DNA from: Streptomyces finlayi
Lineage (GTDB): Bacteria > Actinomycetota > Actinomycetes > Streptomycetales > Streptomycetaceae
Reading direction: 5' to 3'
Assembly (NCBI RefSeq): GCF_014216315.1
Contig: NZ_CP045702.1
Span: 4,526,001 to 4,590,000, forward strand
DNA: 64,000 bases
Shown: piece after piece, positions 48,937 to 58,056 of the stretch
How the letters are laid out: each line of letters opens with the position of its first letter
How positions within the stretch are numbered: position 1 is the first letter of the stretch
Translations under genes and position numbers: made by a program
The notes under the pieces: generated by a model
What the model was told of the DNA's origin: nothing
Databases searched by the model: none
What the model saw: only the letters and a program-made list of their open reading frames with translations

Positions 48937-50105
48937 GCGCCGGCCCGAACCTGGTCTGTGCCGCGCTCGCCCTCTCGGCCTTCGTGGAGAAGGCACGGGT
49001 GATGCGAGTCGGCTACTCGGCGGTCCGGCTCGCCCTGGCCGAGAGCTACTTCCTGCTTCTGGTGATCGGTCTCCTCTCGGTGCCCGTGGTGTGGGCGGAG
49101 ACGAACCGGGTCGTCGGCACCGAGAACTTCTCCGGACTGGTCACCCAGACCTGCGTGATCCTCGTGACGGTCTGCCAGCAGCTCGTCCTGCTCCGGCTGT
49201 CCCACGAAAGGCTCACGGCCTACCGTAAGGCGATTTTCCCGCTGATCGGTCTCGGTGTGACGCTGACGGCCATGACCACGCTGTTCTTCGCCGTTCCGAT
49301 GAAGTCGGCCGAGCCCTCCGGCTTCGGTACGCAGGCGGCGGCACAGAACCCGTGGTACCTGGCTTTCTTCCTCGTCGCCTTCGCGGTGGGACAGACGAAC
49401 ATCGGCATCACGTGCCGACGTCATGCGCATATTCCCCCGTCTGTCTGGCTGCGCCGGGGCCTCGGTCTCATCGCGATGACCCTGCCGCTCAGCCTGGTGT
49501 TCGTCGCGTGCGGTGTCATCGGCATATTCGCCGAACGCATGGGCGTCCCGGCCGCCCGGTGGGAGCCGATGGCCCAAGTCTCGCTGATCATGGTCGGGAT
49601 CATGCAGGCCGTGGGCTGGGTGCTGCCCGACATCGGCAAGCGCGTCGCCGCCGTACGGCAGTGGGCAGGACACCGGCGCGCCTTGCGTGTCCTGAAGCCG
49701 CTGCACCACGCGGTGACGGCCGGGGCGCCCGAGCTGGTCATCCCCATGAAGTGCAGCGCGGGCCTGAACGCCCGGCTGTACCGGGTGATGATCGAGATCC
49801 GGGACGCCCAATGGGCTCTGCGGGCCTGGATGGACCCGGCGCTCGCCGATACGCTCCGGCGGCTCGGCGCGGACGCGGGACTCTCCGGTGAGGAGCTGGC
49901 CGCCGCTGTCGAAGCGGCTCAGATCCGGGCGGCGATCGAGGCGAAGGACGTAGGCGACCTGCCGCCGGAACCGGTGGAGACCCCGCTGTCGGCGGAACCC
50001 GGCGATCTCGCGGCCGAGCTGGTGTTCCAGTGCCGACTGGCCCGCTTCTTCGCCTCCCCGCAGGCGGGGGTGGGGCGTCTTGACGGCATGCGGGTGCGGA
50101 CATAG
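48933..50105 (+). CDS. MAB_1171c-family (DUF6545) membrane protein
   Basis: 390 aa. The N-terminal two thirds has six to seven helices (AESYFLLLVIGLLSVPVVWA, GLVTQTCVILVTVCQQLVLL, LIGLGVTLTAMTTLFFAVPM, LGLIAMTLPLSLVFVACGVI, MAQVSLIMVGIMQAVGWVLP), followed by a cytoplasmic part of about 170 aa with RLYRVMIEIRDAQWALRAWM. These features fit the MAB_1171c family of putative transporters. It is the third gene of the XRE - ImmA/IrrE - MAB_1171c set, linked to the peptidase gene by ATGA. Function unknown. Confidence 0.88.
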   Translation: MSAGPNLVCAALALSAFVEKARVMRVGYSAVRLALAESYFLLLVIGLLSVPVVWAETNRVVGTENFSGLVTQTCVILVTVCQQLVLLRLSHERLTAYRKAIFPLIGLGVTLTAMTTLFFAVPMKSAEPSGFGTQAAAQNPWYLAFFLVAFAVGQTNIGITCRRHAHIPPSVWLRRGLGLIAMTLPLSLVFVACGVIGIFAERMGVPAARWEPMAQVSLIMVGIMQAVGWVLPDIGKRVAAVRQWAGHRRALRVLKPLHHAVTAGAPELVIPMKCSAGLNARLYRVMIEIRDAQWALRAWMDPALADTLRRLGADAGLSGEELAAAVEAAQIRAAIEAKDVGDLPPEPVETPLSAEPGDLAAELVFQCRLARFFASPQAGVGRLDGMRVRT

Positions 50106-50144
50106 CGTCGCCGGGCTACTGAGCATGTGCTGAGGAAGGTCGCT

Positions 50145-51878
50145 GTGCCGCACGCCGCATCACCCGCATCCGCATCACCCGCATCCGCCGGCGACCCGGA
50201 CGCCACCGCCCGTATCGCGGCGGAGCTGACCGCGCCCGGAGCACCCTTCGCCGTCGTCCGCGGCGAACAGGGAACGCTCGTGTACGAGGGCGGGCCGCGC
50301 ACGCTCCGGGAGTTCGTGGAGACCACCTGGGCCCTCGGCGACCGGCCGTTCCTGATCGGCGGGGAGCGCTCCTACTCGTACGCGGAGTTCTTCGCCGCTG
50401 CCTCGTCCCTGGCCCGGCGCCTGACCGGTACCTACGGTCTGCGGCCCGGCGACCGGGCCGTCGTCGCGATGCGCAACCACCCCGAGTGGCAGATCGCGTT
50501 CTGGGCGACGCAGCTGGCCGGCCTCGTCTCCGTACCCCTCAACGCCTGGTGGACCGAGGACGAGTTCACGTACGCCCTCGACGACTGCGCGCCGCGTGTC
50601 CTGCTCGTCGACGGGGAGCGGCTGCCCAGGGTGGCCGCCTGGCGCGCGCGCACCGGGGTCCGGGCGGTCGTCTTCCACGCCGATGACGACGGGAGTCCCG
50701 CGGGCGAGGGCATCGAGCGGTACGAGGACCTCCCCGCCCCGGACCCGCTGGCCGCACCGCCCGAGGTGGAGGTCCGGCCGGAGGACGACGCCACGATCAT
50801 CTACACCTCCGGCACCACCGGGCGGCCCAAGGGCGCCGTGGCCACGCAGCTCGCCCAGATCGGCGCGGCCGTCAACCCGCGCTTCCACGCGGCGGTCTCC
50901 GCGCTGGGCCGGGGCCTCTTCCCGGGCCAGGGCCCCGCACCCGTCCAGCTGATGACGTTCCCGTTCTTCCACGTCGCGGCCTTCACCAGCTTCTACGCGA
51001 CCATGGCCGCGGGCGGCACCGTCGTCCTGATGCGTGCGTGGGACGCCGACGAGGCGCTGCGGCTGATCGGCCGCCATGGGGTGACCCACTACGCGGGCGT
51101 GCCCGCCACCGCCCTCCAGCTGCTCGACGCCGCCGAGCGGGCGGGCGACGGCCTGGAGAGCCTGCGGATGCTGAACACCGGGGGAGCCGCCGCCCCGCCC
51201 GACCTGGTCGCCCGGCTCACGGCACGCCACGGGGAACGGATCGAGCCCCGCAACGGCTACGGGCTGACCGAGACCAGCGGTGGGGTGACGGCGAACTTCG
51301 GCGCCGACTACCGGAGGCACCCCGGCAGTGTCGGACGCCCGACCCCCGTCACCGAGGTGCGGATCGCCGGCCCGGCGGGTGAGGAGCTGCCGGACGGCGA
51401 GGTCGGCGAGCTGTGGCTGCGCGGGCAGTCGCTGATCCGCGGCTACTGGCGGAACGAGGCGGCCACCGCCGCGGCCTTCACCGACGGCTGGTTCCGCACG
51501 GGCGATCTCGCGGTGCTGCGCGAGGGACGTGTCAGTGTCGTCGACCGGATCAAGGACATGGTGATCCGCGGCGGCGAGAACGTGTACTGCGTCGAGGTCG
51601 AGGCGGCACTGCACGGCCATCCCGCGGTCGAGGACGCCGCCGTGCTCGGCGTTCCGCACCCCGTACTGGGCGAGGAGGTCGCGGCCGTCGTCCGGCTGCG
51701 CCCCGGCGCCGGGGTGACGGTGGAGGAGCTGCGGGCGCATGTCGGCCGGAGCCTCGCAGCGTTCAAGGTCCCCGCCCACGTCCTGGTGAGCGAGGAGCCG
51801 CTGCCCCGGAACGCCACCGGGAAGATTCTCAAGCGTGAGCTGCGCGGCCCGGTCGGGGACCACGTCGCGAGGGACTGA
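50145..51878 (+). CDS. AMP-binding acyl-CoA synthetase
   Basis: 577 aa from GTG 50145 (AGGAAGG 5 bp upstream); GTG 50127 is less likely. Adenylate-forming enzyme motifs in order: IIYTSGTTGRPKGAVA (P-loop), NGYGLTETSGG, WFRTGDLAVLREGRVSVVDR and the C-terminal PRNATGKILKREL with the catalytic Lys. It should activate a medium- or long-chain fatty acid to acyl-CoA via acyl-AMP. The N-terminus contains the repeat ASPASASPASA encoded by an 18-bp tandem repeat. It starts 39 bp after the MAB_1171c gene, so cotranscription is possible. Confidence 0.92.
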   Translation: MPHAASPASASPASAGDPDATARIAAELTAPGAPFAVVRGEQGTLVYEGGPRTLREFVETTWALGDRPFLIGGERSYSYAEFFAAASSLARRLTGTYGLRPGDRAVVAMRNHPEWQIAFWATQLAGLVSVPLNAWWTEDEFTYALDDCAPRVLLVDGERLPRVAAWRARTGVRAVVFHADDDGSPAGEGIERYEDLPAPDPLAAPPEVEVRPEDDATIIYTSGTTGRPKGAVATQLAQIGAAVNPRFHAAVSALGRGLFPGQGPAPVQLMTFPFFHVAAFTSFYATMAAGGTVVLMRAWDADEALRLIGRHGVTHYAGVPATALQLLDAAERAGDGLESLRMLNTGGAAAPPDLVARLTARHGERIEPRNGYGLTETSGGVTANFGADYRRHPGSVGRPTPVTEVRIAGPAGEELPDGEVGELWLRGQSLIRGYWRNEAATAAAFTDGWFRTGDLAVLREGRVSVVDRIKDMVIRGGENVYCVEVEAALHGHPAVEDAAVLGVPHPVLGEEVAAVVRLRPGAGVTVEELRAHVGRSLAAFKVPAHVLVSEEPLPRNATGKILKRELRGPVGDHVARD

Positions 51879-51886
51879 CCGGGCTG

Positions 51887-53164
51887 TCAGGGCCGGGTGA
51901 CGCGCACCCGGTAGTTGTCGTCCGTGCCCTTGCCGAGCACGGATATGCGTATGCCGTTGGCGCGGTCGGTGAACGTCTCACCGGGCCGGAACGGGGCGTC
52001 GGAGAGCTCGGCGTGCACGTTGGGCTGCCGGGTGCAGCCGCCGCTGTCCTGGGTGCTGTCGGCGACCGACACCGGCCCCTGCCCGGTGTCCACGTCGGAG
52101 CTGACCTTGTAGATCAGTACGCCGGGCCGGCAGACCGCCGCGTCGTTGCCGTCCGGCGTCCGTACCTCGACCGCGTAGCCCGTCTCGGCGCTCAGGGGTA
52201 TGAAGGCCAGTTTGGTGCCGCCCTCGGTGGCCAGCGGGCCGAGGGTGTGTTCGCTCGTGCCGGTCCGGTCCGCGCAGTCGATCTGCTCGTTGTCGAGCCA
52301 GCCGAGCTTCCACTTGTGCCAGCCGAGGAAGTCGTTGTTGGCCCCCCAGTCCTCGGACATGATGTCCCAGTGCCCGACGGAGCCGCCGCCCTCCATGGTG
52401 TAGAGGTCGGGCAGGCCGAAGACATGGCCGTTCTCGTGCGGCAGGACGCGGTAGCCGGTCTCGACGTACGAGCCCGAGCCGTCGTCCTGGCGGCTGTAGA
52501 CGAACGAGGTGTTGGCGAGCGGGACGCCGTCCGCGTACGGGGCGTCCTCGTTGGCGGAGAAGGTCACCGACAGCACGGTGTCCAGCGCGGAGGGGCCGGC
52601 GTTCGGTGTGACCAGCACGTTGACCAGGTCGTACGCGGAGAAGTCGACCTTGGGGTCGGCCGTCGCGACGAGGTCCTTCACGAGGTCGCGGTAACCCGGC
52701 TCGTAGGGGGAGCCGCGCTCGATCCCGTACTCGGCGAACGGCAGCGGCATCCGCAGCCAGCCCTTCACCGGTGCCTCCGGCAGATAGGTGAGCCGCCCGT
52801 AGGAGCTGGTGCGAAACCATTGCGAGGTCTGCGGGAAGAACTCCGCGAGGCGTTCCTCCGCGGTCCCCGAGCCCGGGGCGTCGGAGAAGTCGATCATGAG
52901 GTTGAGGGCCTTGATCCGACCCGTGGAGCGCGCGTAGCCGGGCGCGGTCGGCATGCCCTCCGACATCTGTACGCCCATGGCCGCGGTTATCCGGCAGGCG
53001 CCGAGCGGGGAGTCCTCGGCGGCGGCGGACGGGCCCGCGGAGGCGCGGCTGGGGGCGGGGAGGTTGCTGCTGGCCGTGGCCATGACCGCGATGACCAGGG
53101 CCGTCGCCCCGGCGAGTGCGATCGGGTGGCGGTGTCTGCGTATCCGGTGGCGGGGCTGCTGCAT
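51887..53164 (-). CDS. Secreted M6-family metalloprotease
   Basis: 425 aa. A basic N-terminus and hydrophobic core (IALAGATALVIAVMATASS) form a signal peptide. The catalytic domain has the zinc-binding HExxH as HENGH in RVLPHENGHVFGLPDLY, then WDIMSEDWGANNDFLGWHKW and LGWLDNEQ, typical of immune-inhibitor-A-like M6 peptidases. It is exported and probably degrades extracellular protein. It converges with the acyl-CoA synthetase gene, 8 bp away. Confidence 0.9.
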   Translation of the reverse strand: MQQPRHRIRRHRHPIALAGATALVIAVMATASSNLPAPSRASAGPSAAAEDSPLGACRITAAMGVQMSEGMPTAPGYARSTGRIKALNLMIDFSDAPGSGTAEERLAEFFPQTSQWFRTSSYGRLTYLPEAPVKGWLRMPLPFAEYGIERGSPYEPGYRDLVKDLVATADPKVDFSAYDLVNVLVTPNAGPSALDTVLSVTFSANEDAPYADGVPLANTSFVYSRQDDGSGSYVETGYRVLPHENGHVFGLPDLYTMEGGGSVGHWDIMSEDWGANNDFLGWHKWKLGWLDNEQIDCADRTGTSEHTLGPLATEGGTKLAFIPLSAETGYAVEVRTPDGNDAAVCRPGVLIYKVSSDVDTGQGPVSVADSTQDSGGCTRQPNVHAELSDAPFRPGETFTDRANGIRISVLGKGTDDNYRVRVTRP

Positions 53165-53329
53165 AGAGGCGCCTTCGGGTTCCGCGGCAGTCGGCCGGCT
53201 CTGACTGCGCTCTGGCGATCAGCCTGTGCCGGGCGCCTCGGGGCCGCGCGCTGACTGCGCCGATCGGTGGATTTCCCCGTCGTAACTGTGACCCAAGTCA
53301 CACCCGAAGCCGAAATACCGGGGACTCCC

Positions 53330-53366
53330 TCCCCGTTTGACTCTATGTCCCCCCGCTAAACGGGGA
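53330..53366. promoter_or_regulatory. Perfect dyad upstream of the TetR gene
   Basis: TCCCCGTTT (53330-53338) and AAACGGGGA (53358-53366) are perfect inverted copies 19 bp apart, 67 bp before the TetR start. This is a likely operator for autoregulation. A TTGACT sequence overlaps the left arm. Confidence 0.55.
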
Positions 53367-53432
53367 AGAGTTCCCCGCTTGCGCCGAGTGCATCGAGGCG
53401 GAACCACACATCGAAGGGGAAGGGCAGACGTC

Positions 53433-54116
53433 GTGAAGACCGGCACCGATACCGAGAACTGCGTCGTCCGGCGCCGTGCGTCCCGTCCGCGGGCCGACGC
53501 GCTGCGCAACCGGGAACGGATCGTGACGGCCGCACTGGAGATGTTCGTCGAGTTCGGACCCGACGTGCCTCTCGACGAGGTCGCGCGCCGGGCGGGCGTC
53601 GGTAACGCCACGCTCTACCGGAACTTCCCCGACCGGGCGGCCCTCACGCACGAGGTCGTCCTCTCGGTCACCTCCCGCACCACAAACCGGGCCGAAGAGG
53701 CCGTCGCGGCGGAGTCCGACCCGTTCGCCGCGCTCAGCCGCTTCGTGCACGCCGCCGCCGACGAGCGGATCGGTGCCCTGTGCCCGATGCTCTCCGGCAG
53801 CTTCGACCAGAACCATCCCGAACTGCTCGCCGAGCGCGACCGCCTGGAACAGGCCGTCGAAGGACTCGTGGAGCGCGCCATGACCGCGGGGCGCCTGCGT
53901 ACCGACATCGCCGTCGGTGACGTACTGGTCGCCCTCTCCCAGCTCACCCGGCCGCTGCCCGGCATCGCCTGCCTGGACATCGACCGGTTCACCCACCGTC
54001 ATCTGCAGCTGTTCCTGGACGGGCTGGAAACCCCGGCCCGGTCCGTGCTGCCCGGTTCGGCGGCGACCCTGGAGGATCTGCGGCGCGGGCCCGACGCCCG
54101 GCCGACGACGACGTGA
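53433..54116 (+). CDS. TetR-family transcriptional regulator
   Basis: 227 aa from GTG 53433 (AGGGGAAGGG upstream); a start at 53337 would add 32 uncharacteristic residues. N-terminal TetR HTH: RIVTAALEMFVEFGPDVPLD then VARRAGVGNATLYRNFPDRA. The C-terminal ligand domain contains FDQNHPELLAERDRLEQAVE and RLRTDIAVGDVLVALSQLTR. It is followed 140 bp downstream by a 14-helix MFS exporter gene on the same strand, which it probably represses. Confidence 0.9.
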   Translation: MKTGTDTENCVVRRRASRPRADALRNRERIVTAALEMFVEFGPDVPLDEVARRAGVGNATLYRNFPDRAALTHEVVLSVTSRTTNRAEEAVAAESDPFAALSRFVHAAADERIGALCPMLSGSFDQNHPELLAERDRLEQAVEGLVERAMTAGRLRTDIAVGDVLVALSQLTRPLPGIACLDIDRFTHRHLQLFLDGLETPARSVLPGSAATLEDLRRGPDARPTTT

Positions 54117-54256
54117 ACCACCCGGTGTAACCCACCGCCGCACCGAGACTTCCGAACCGGGTCCGACGGCACAGGCCCCGGCCCCCGGCACCGCACGCCC
54201 GTTCTTCGCCGACATCACGACTCCCGCGCCCCGATGCGCCCTTAGGTGGCTCTCCC

Positions 54257-55780
54257 ATGTCTAAGACAGCCGACACACGGCTCCCCGATCCCAGTCGCTG
54301 GAAAGCGCTGGCCTTCATCGCCCTCGCCCAGCTGATGGTCGTGCTCGACGCGACGATCGTGAACATCGCGCTGCCTTCGGCCCAGACCGACCTGGGCATC
54401 TCCGAAGGCAACAAGCAGTGGGTCATCACCGCCTATGCCCTCGCCTTCGGCGGGCTGCTCCTCTTCGGCGGACGCCTCGCCGACCTCTGGGGCCGTAAGC
54501 GCGTCTTCGTGATCGGCCTCCTCGGCTTCGCCGCGGCCTCCGCCCTCGGTGGCGCCGCGCAGAGCGAGGCGATGATGTTCGCCTCCCGCGCGCTGCAGGG
54601 TGCCTTCGGCGCACTGCTCGCCCCGGCGGCACTCTCGCTCCTCGCCGTGATGTTCACGGATGCCAAGGAGCGCGCCAAGGCGTTCGGCATCTACGGTGCG
54701 ATCGCCGGTGGCGGTGGCGCGGTCGGCCTGATCCTGGGCGGCTTCCTCACCGAGTATCTGAACTGGCGCTGGACGTTCTTCGTCAACATCCCCTTCGCCA
54801 TCGTCGCCGCCGCGGGTGCCTACTTCGTCATCCGTGAGCCGGCCGGCGGCCGCAACCGCTCGCCCCTCGACATCCCCGGCGTCATCCTGTCCACGCTGGG
54901 ACTCGTCGCGCTCGTGTACGGCTTCACCCGCGCCGAGTCCTCGAGCTGGACGGACGGCCTGACCGTCACCATGTTCGTGGCCGCCGTCGTGCTGCTGCTC
55001 GCCTTCATCGTCACCGAGTCACTGGTGAAGTCGCCGCTGCTGCCGCTGCGCGTCCTCGCCGAGCGCAACCGCGGTGGTGTCTACCTCTCGCTGGGTCTCG
55101 CCGTCATCGCGATGTTCGGGCTCTTCCTGTTCCTCACGTACTACCTCCAGATCGTCAGGGGCTACTCGCCGGTCAAGACCGGCTTCGCCTTCCTGCCGAT
55201 GATCGTGGGCATGATCACCGGGTCCACCCAGATCGGTGCCCGCCTCATGACCCGGGTGCCGCCCCGCCTGCTGATGGGCCCCGGCTTCCTGGTCGCCGCG
55301 CTCGGCATGCTGCTGCTCACCCAGCTGGAGACCGACTCCAGCTACGCGGGCGTCATCCTCTTCGGTCAGCTGCTGCTCGGCCTGGGTATGGGTACGGCGT
55401 TCATGCCGGCGATGTCCCTGGCCACGCACGGCATCGAGCCGCGTGACGCGGGTGTCGCCTCGGCGATGGTCAACACCTCGCAGCAGGTCGGCGGCGCCAT
55501 CGGCACCGCGCTGCTGAACACCATCGCGGCCGGCGCCACCACGGCGTACATCGCGGACCACGCCGCGGGAGCCACGGACCCGAAGCTGCTGCAGTACCAG
55601 GCCATGGTCGCCGGCTTCACCAGCGCGATCTGGTGGGCGGTCGGCATCCTCCTCGCCTCCTCGGCGATCGCGGTGTGGCTGATCAACACGGGACGCCCGG
55701 GCACCGGAGCGGACGGCTCGGTCACCGAGTCCGCGGACGGCGTCCAGGACGACATCAAGATCCCGGTCATCGCACACTGA
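54257..55780 (+). CDS. DHA2-family MFS multidrug exporter
   Basis: 507 aa with about 14 helices. The DHA2 signatures are clear: AFIALAQLMVVLDATIVNIA in helix 1, LLFGGRLADLWGRKRVFVIG in the A-motif loop, and GGAVGLILGGFLTEYLNWRW (motif C). It should export drugs by proton antiport across the cytoplasmic membrane. It lies downstream of the TetR gene and ends at a bidirectional terminator. Substrate unknown. Confidence 0.92.
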   Translation: MSKTADTRLPDPSRWKALAFIALAQLMVVLDATIVNIALPSAQTDLGISEGNKQWVITAYALAFGGLLLFGGRLADLWGRKRVFVIGLLGFAAASALGGAAQSEAMMFASRALQGAFGALLAPAALSLLAVMFTDAKERAKAFGIYGAIAGGGGAVGLILGGFLTEYLNWRWTFFVNIPFAIVAAAGAYFVIREPAGGRNRSPLDIPGVILSTLGLVALVYGFTRAESSSWTDGLTVTMFVAAVVLLLAFIVTESLVKSPLLPLRVLAERNRGGVYLSLGLAVIAMFGLFLFLTYYLQIVRGYSPVKTGFAFLPMIVGMITGSTQIGARLMTRVPPRLLMGPGFLVAALGMLLLTQLETDSSYAGVILFGQLLLGLGMGTAFMPAMSLATHGIEPRDAGVASAMVNTSQQVGGAIGTALLNTIAAGATTAYIADHAAGATDPKLLQYQAMVAGFTSAIWWAVGILLASSAIAVWLINTGRPGTGADGSVTESADGVQDDIKIPVIAH

Positions 55781-55812
55781 CGCGGGCGGTGCGCCCGACG
55801 TGATCTGCGACC

Positions 55813-55846
55813 TGCGCCCCGGCTCCGTCATCGGAGCCGGGGCGCA
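55813..55846. terminator. Bidirectional terminator between MFS and MarR genes
   Basis: TGCGCCCCGGCTCC (55813-55826) pairs perfectly with GGAGCCGGGGCGCA (55833-55846) around GTCATC. Confidence 0.9.
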
Positions 55847-55880
55847 CGCGTAGGCCGGTCGTGCCGGTGCTCCGGCCGGT

Positions 55881-56393
55881 TCAGCGGAGCCAGGGAAGGT
55901 CCGCCCCGGTGTCCTCGGGTTCGAGTCCGGCGGCCATCACCCGCATGATCTCGCCGAGCCCGCGCACCTGGTCCGGCGTGAGCCGGTCGAACATCGCCTG
56001 GCGCACGGCGGTGACATGGCCCGGTGCGGAACGGCGGAGCATCGCGAAACCCTCCTCGGTGAGCACCGCGTTCTGGCCGCGCTTGTCCGAGGGGCAGTCC
56101 TCGCGCCGCACCCAGCCGTTCTTCTCCAGCCGGGCGATGGCGTGTGAGAGCCGGGACCGGGTGATCTTGGCGTCCTTGGCCAGCCCGGTCATCCGCATCT
56201 GCCGGCGGGGCGCCTGGGAGAGCTGGACGAGCAGACCGTAATAGATGTGAGGCATGCCGGCATCGCGCTGCAGCTGGCGGTCGAGGTGATCCTCCAGGAG
56301 CGTGGTGGCGTCGCGGTAGGCACGCCAGACGCTCTGCTCCTCGTCCGTGAGCCAGCGCGGTTCGCCGGTGGTTGCCGTGGTCATGGAGTCCAC
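55881..56393 (-). CDS. MarR-family transcriptional regulator
   Basis: 170 aa from GTG 56393 (AAAGGG 7 bp upstream), with ATG 56384 as the alternative. The winged HTH is visible as RMTGLAKDAKITRSRLSHAI then LEKNGWVRREDCPSDKRGQN. It is divergent from the extradiol dioxygenase gene, and TTGAA/TTCAA motifs fill the space between them, so it probably represses itself and the dioxygenase gene. It should respond to an aromatic ligand, as MarR relatives of this class often do. Confidence 0.9.
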   Translation of the reverse strand: MDSMTTATTGEPRWLTDEEQSVWRAYRDATTLLEDHLDRQLQRDAGMPHIYYGLLVQLSQAPRRQMRMTGLAKDAKITRSRLSHAIARLEKNGWVRREDCPSDKRGQNAVLTEEGFAMLRRSAPGHVTAVRQAMFDRLTPDQVRGLGEIMRVMAAGLEPEDTGADLPWLR

Positions 56394-56406
56394 TCTACGA
56401 CCCTTT

Positions 56407-56465
56407 CTTGAAAGTTGAACTAGATAGGGCTAAGGTCTCTTGGTATTGGAACTTGAAGTTTCAAT
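56407..56465. promoter_or_regulatory. TTGAA/TTCAA-rich divergent operator region
   Basis: CTTGAAAGTTGAACTAG (56407-56423) and TTGGAACTTGAAGTTTCAAT (56446-56465) contain several TTGAA/TTCAA half-sites in this otherwise GC-rich region. They are the probable MarR operators and lie over the promoters of both divergent genes. Confidence 0.6.
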
Positions 56466-56551
56466 GGAGTGGTGAAGTGTTCAACGGAGTGTCGGGACGA
56501 GTTCGGACGGATTGCCGGCAGCGAGCCGAACCGCAGAGGAACGGGAGTGTC

Positions 56552-57334
56552 ATGACTGTCACCGTGGAGCGCATGCCCGCCCTCTACCTCTCCCACGGGG
56601 CGCCCCCGCTCGCCGACGACCCGGTCTGGCCCGGCGAACTGGCCGCCTGGTCCGCCACTCTGCCCCGCCCCACCGCCGTCCTCATGGTCTCCGCCCACTG
56701 GGAGGAGGCCCCGCTCGCCCTCGGCGCCATCGAGACCGTGCCGCTCGTGTACGACTTCTGGGGCTTCCCCGAGCACTACTACCAGGTGCGGTACGCGGCC
56801 CCGGGTGCGCCCCGGCTCGCGGAGAGCGTCCGCAGGCTGCTGCGGGGCGCCGGTACGCCGGTCCAGGACATCCCGGACCGGGGACTCGACCACGGGGCCT
56901 ACGTGCCGCTCGTGGAGATGTTCCCGGGTGCCGACATCCCCGTGCTCCAGATCTCCATGCCGACCCTCGAGCCGCAGAAGCTGATGGACATCGGGCGCAG
57001 GCTCGCGCCGCTGCGGGACGAGGGTGTGCTGATCGTCGGCAGCGGCTTCTTCACCCACAACCTGGCCGCGCTCCGGCACCCGGGCGGCGGTACCCCCGGC
57101 TGGTCGGCCGAGTTCGACGACTGGGGGGACCGGGCGCTGCGGGCGCAGGACATCGATGCCCTGCTGGACTTCGAGAACAAGTCCCCGGCGGGCCGGCTGG
57201 CCCACCCGCGTACGGAACACTTCGCACCGCTCTTCGTGGCGCTGGGCGCCGCGGAGCACGAACTCCATCAGGGGCGGAGCGTCATCGACGGCTTCTGGAT
57301 GGGTCTGGCCAAGCGCTCGGTGCAGTTCGGCTGA
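56552..57334 (+). CDS. DODA-type (LigB-like) extradiol dioxygenase
   Basis: 260 aa from ATG 56552. The family landmarks are present: ALYLSHGAPPLADDPVW at the N-terminus (Zn/Fe-binding His), AVLMVSAHWEEAPLALGA, DRGLDHGAYVPLVEMFPGAD and VGSGFFTHNL. These class III enzymes of the 4,5-DOPA-dioxygenase group open catechol rings of aromatic compounds. The divergent MarR regulator is the likely controller. Whether the substrate is DOPA or another catechol cannot be told. Confidence 0.9.
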   Translation: MTVTVERMPALYLSHGAPPLADDPVWPGELAAWSATLPRPTAVLMVSAHWEEAPLALGAIETVPLVYDFWGFPEHYYQVRYAAPGAPRLAESVRRLLRGAGTPVQDIPDRGLDHGAYVPLVEMFPGADIPVLQISMPTLEPQKLMDIGRRLAPLRDEGVLIVGSGFFTHNLAALRHPGGGTPGWSAEFDDWGDRALRAQDIDALLDFENKSPAGRLAHPRTEHFAPLFVALGAAEHELHQGRSVIDGFWMGLAKRSVQFG

Positions 57335-57374
57335 GCGCTTCCGGGGGCCCGGGGGTCCAGGGGTCCGGCGGGGC

Positions 57375-57908
57375 TCAGGACTCCCAACCCAATGACTTCT
57401 CGTACCAGGCCACGTCCCAGTAGCGGCCGAACTTCCGGCCCACCTCCGAGTACGTCCCGATGTGGCGGAAGCCGAAGGCGTCGTGCAGCCGGGCGGACGG
57501 CTCGTTGGGCTGGGCGATGCCCGCGTAGGCGCGGTGGACGTGCTCGTCGGTCAGTGCTTCGAACAGGGCCTTGTACAGCAGGGTGCCCAGTCCGCGCCCT
57601 CTCGTGTCCGGTGCGCAGTAGACGCTCACCTCGACGGATGTGCCGTACGCCGCCTTGGGGCGGAAGGGGCTGCTGGTCGCGTATCCGAGGACACGTGGCA
57701 TGTTCCCGCTTTCCCGGGCAACCAGGAGACGGTGGGGGCCGTCCTCAGGGTGGGAGCGCAGCCAAGGGAGGCGCTGTTCGGGGGTGAAGGGGACTGTGTC
57801 AAAGGTGAGGGCGGTCTCACGGACGTAATGGTTGTAGATGTCGGTGAGGGCCACCACGTCCCCCTCCGATCCCGCGCTGACCTGCACTTCTGTGGGTATC
57901 TGCACCAT
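57375..57908 (-). CDS. GNAT acetyltransferase, phosphinothricin-type
   Basis: 177 aa from ATG 57908 (GGGAGG upstream); the longer frame to 58211 runs through the neighbouring promoter and is rejected. GNAT motif A is RGRGLGTLLYKALFEAL, and VALTDIYNHYVRETALTFDT plus FGFRHIGTYSEVGRKFGRYW match the PAT (phosphinothricin/methionine sulfoximine N-acetyltransferase) subfamily. It acetylates an amine with acetyl-CoA; the actual substrate is unknown. The gene converges with the dioxygenase and is divergent from the sigma factor gene. Confidence 0.9.
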   Translation of the reverse strand: MVQIPTEVQVSAGSEGDVVALTDIYNHYVRETALTFDTVPFTPEQRLPWLRSHPEDGPHRLLVARESGNMPRVLGYATSSPFRPKAAYGTSVEVSVYCAPDTRGRGLGTLLYKALFEALTDEHVHRAYAGIAQPNEPSARLHDAFGFRHIGTYSEVGRKFGRYWDVAWYEKSLGWES

Positions 57909-58056
57909 GTGTCCTCCCGCTGGGGCCGACAGGGTACTGCATGAACTCGAAAGTGAATGCGCCCCAGGGGAATTCTGTCCGGATTCCAGTCGTTGTTTCC
58001 ATCGGATGCAGGGCACCCGTAGAGGGTGTCGCGACCTACTCAGCAAGGGAGCACGC

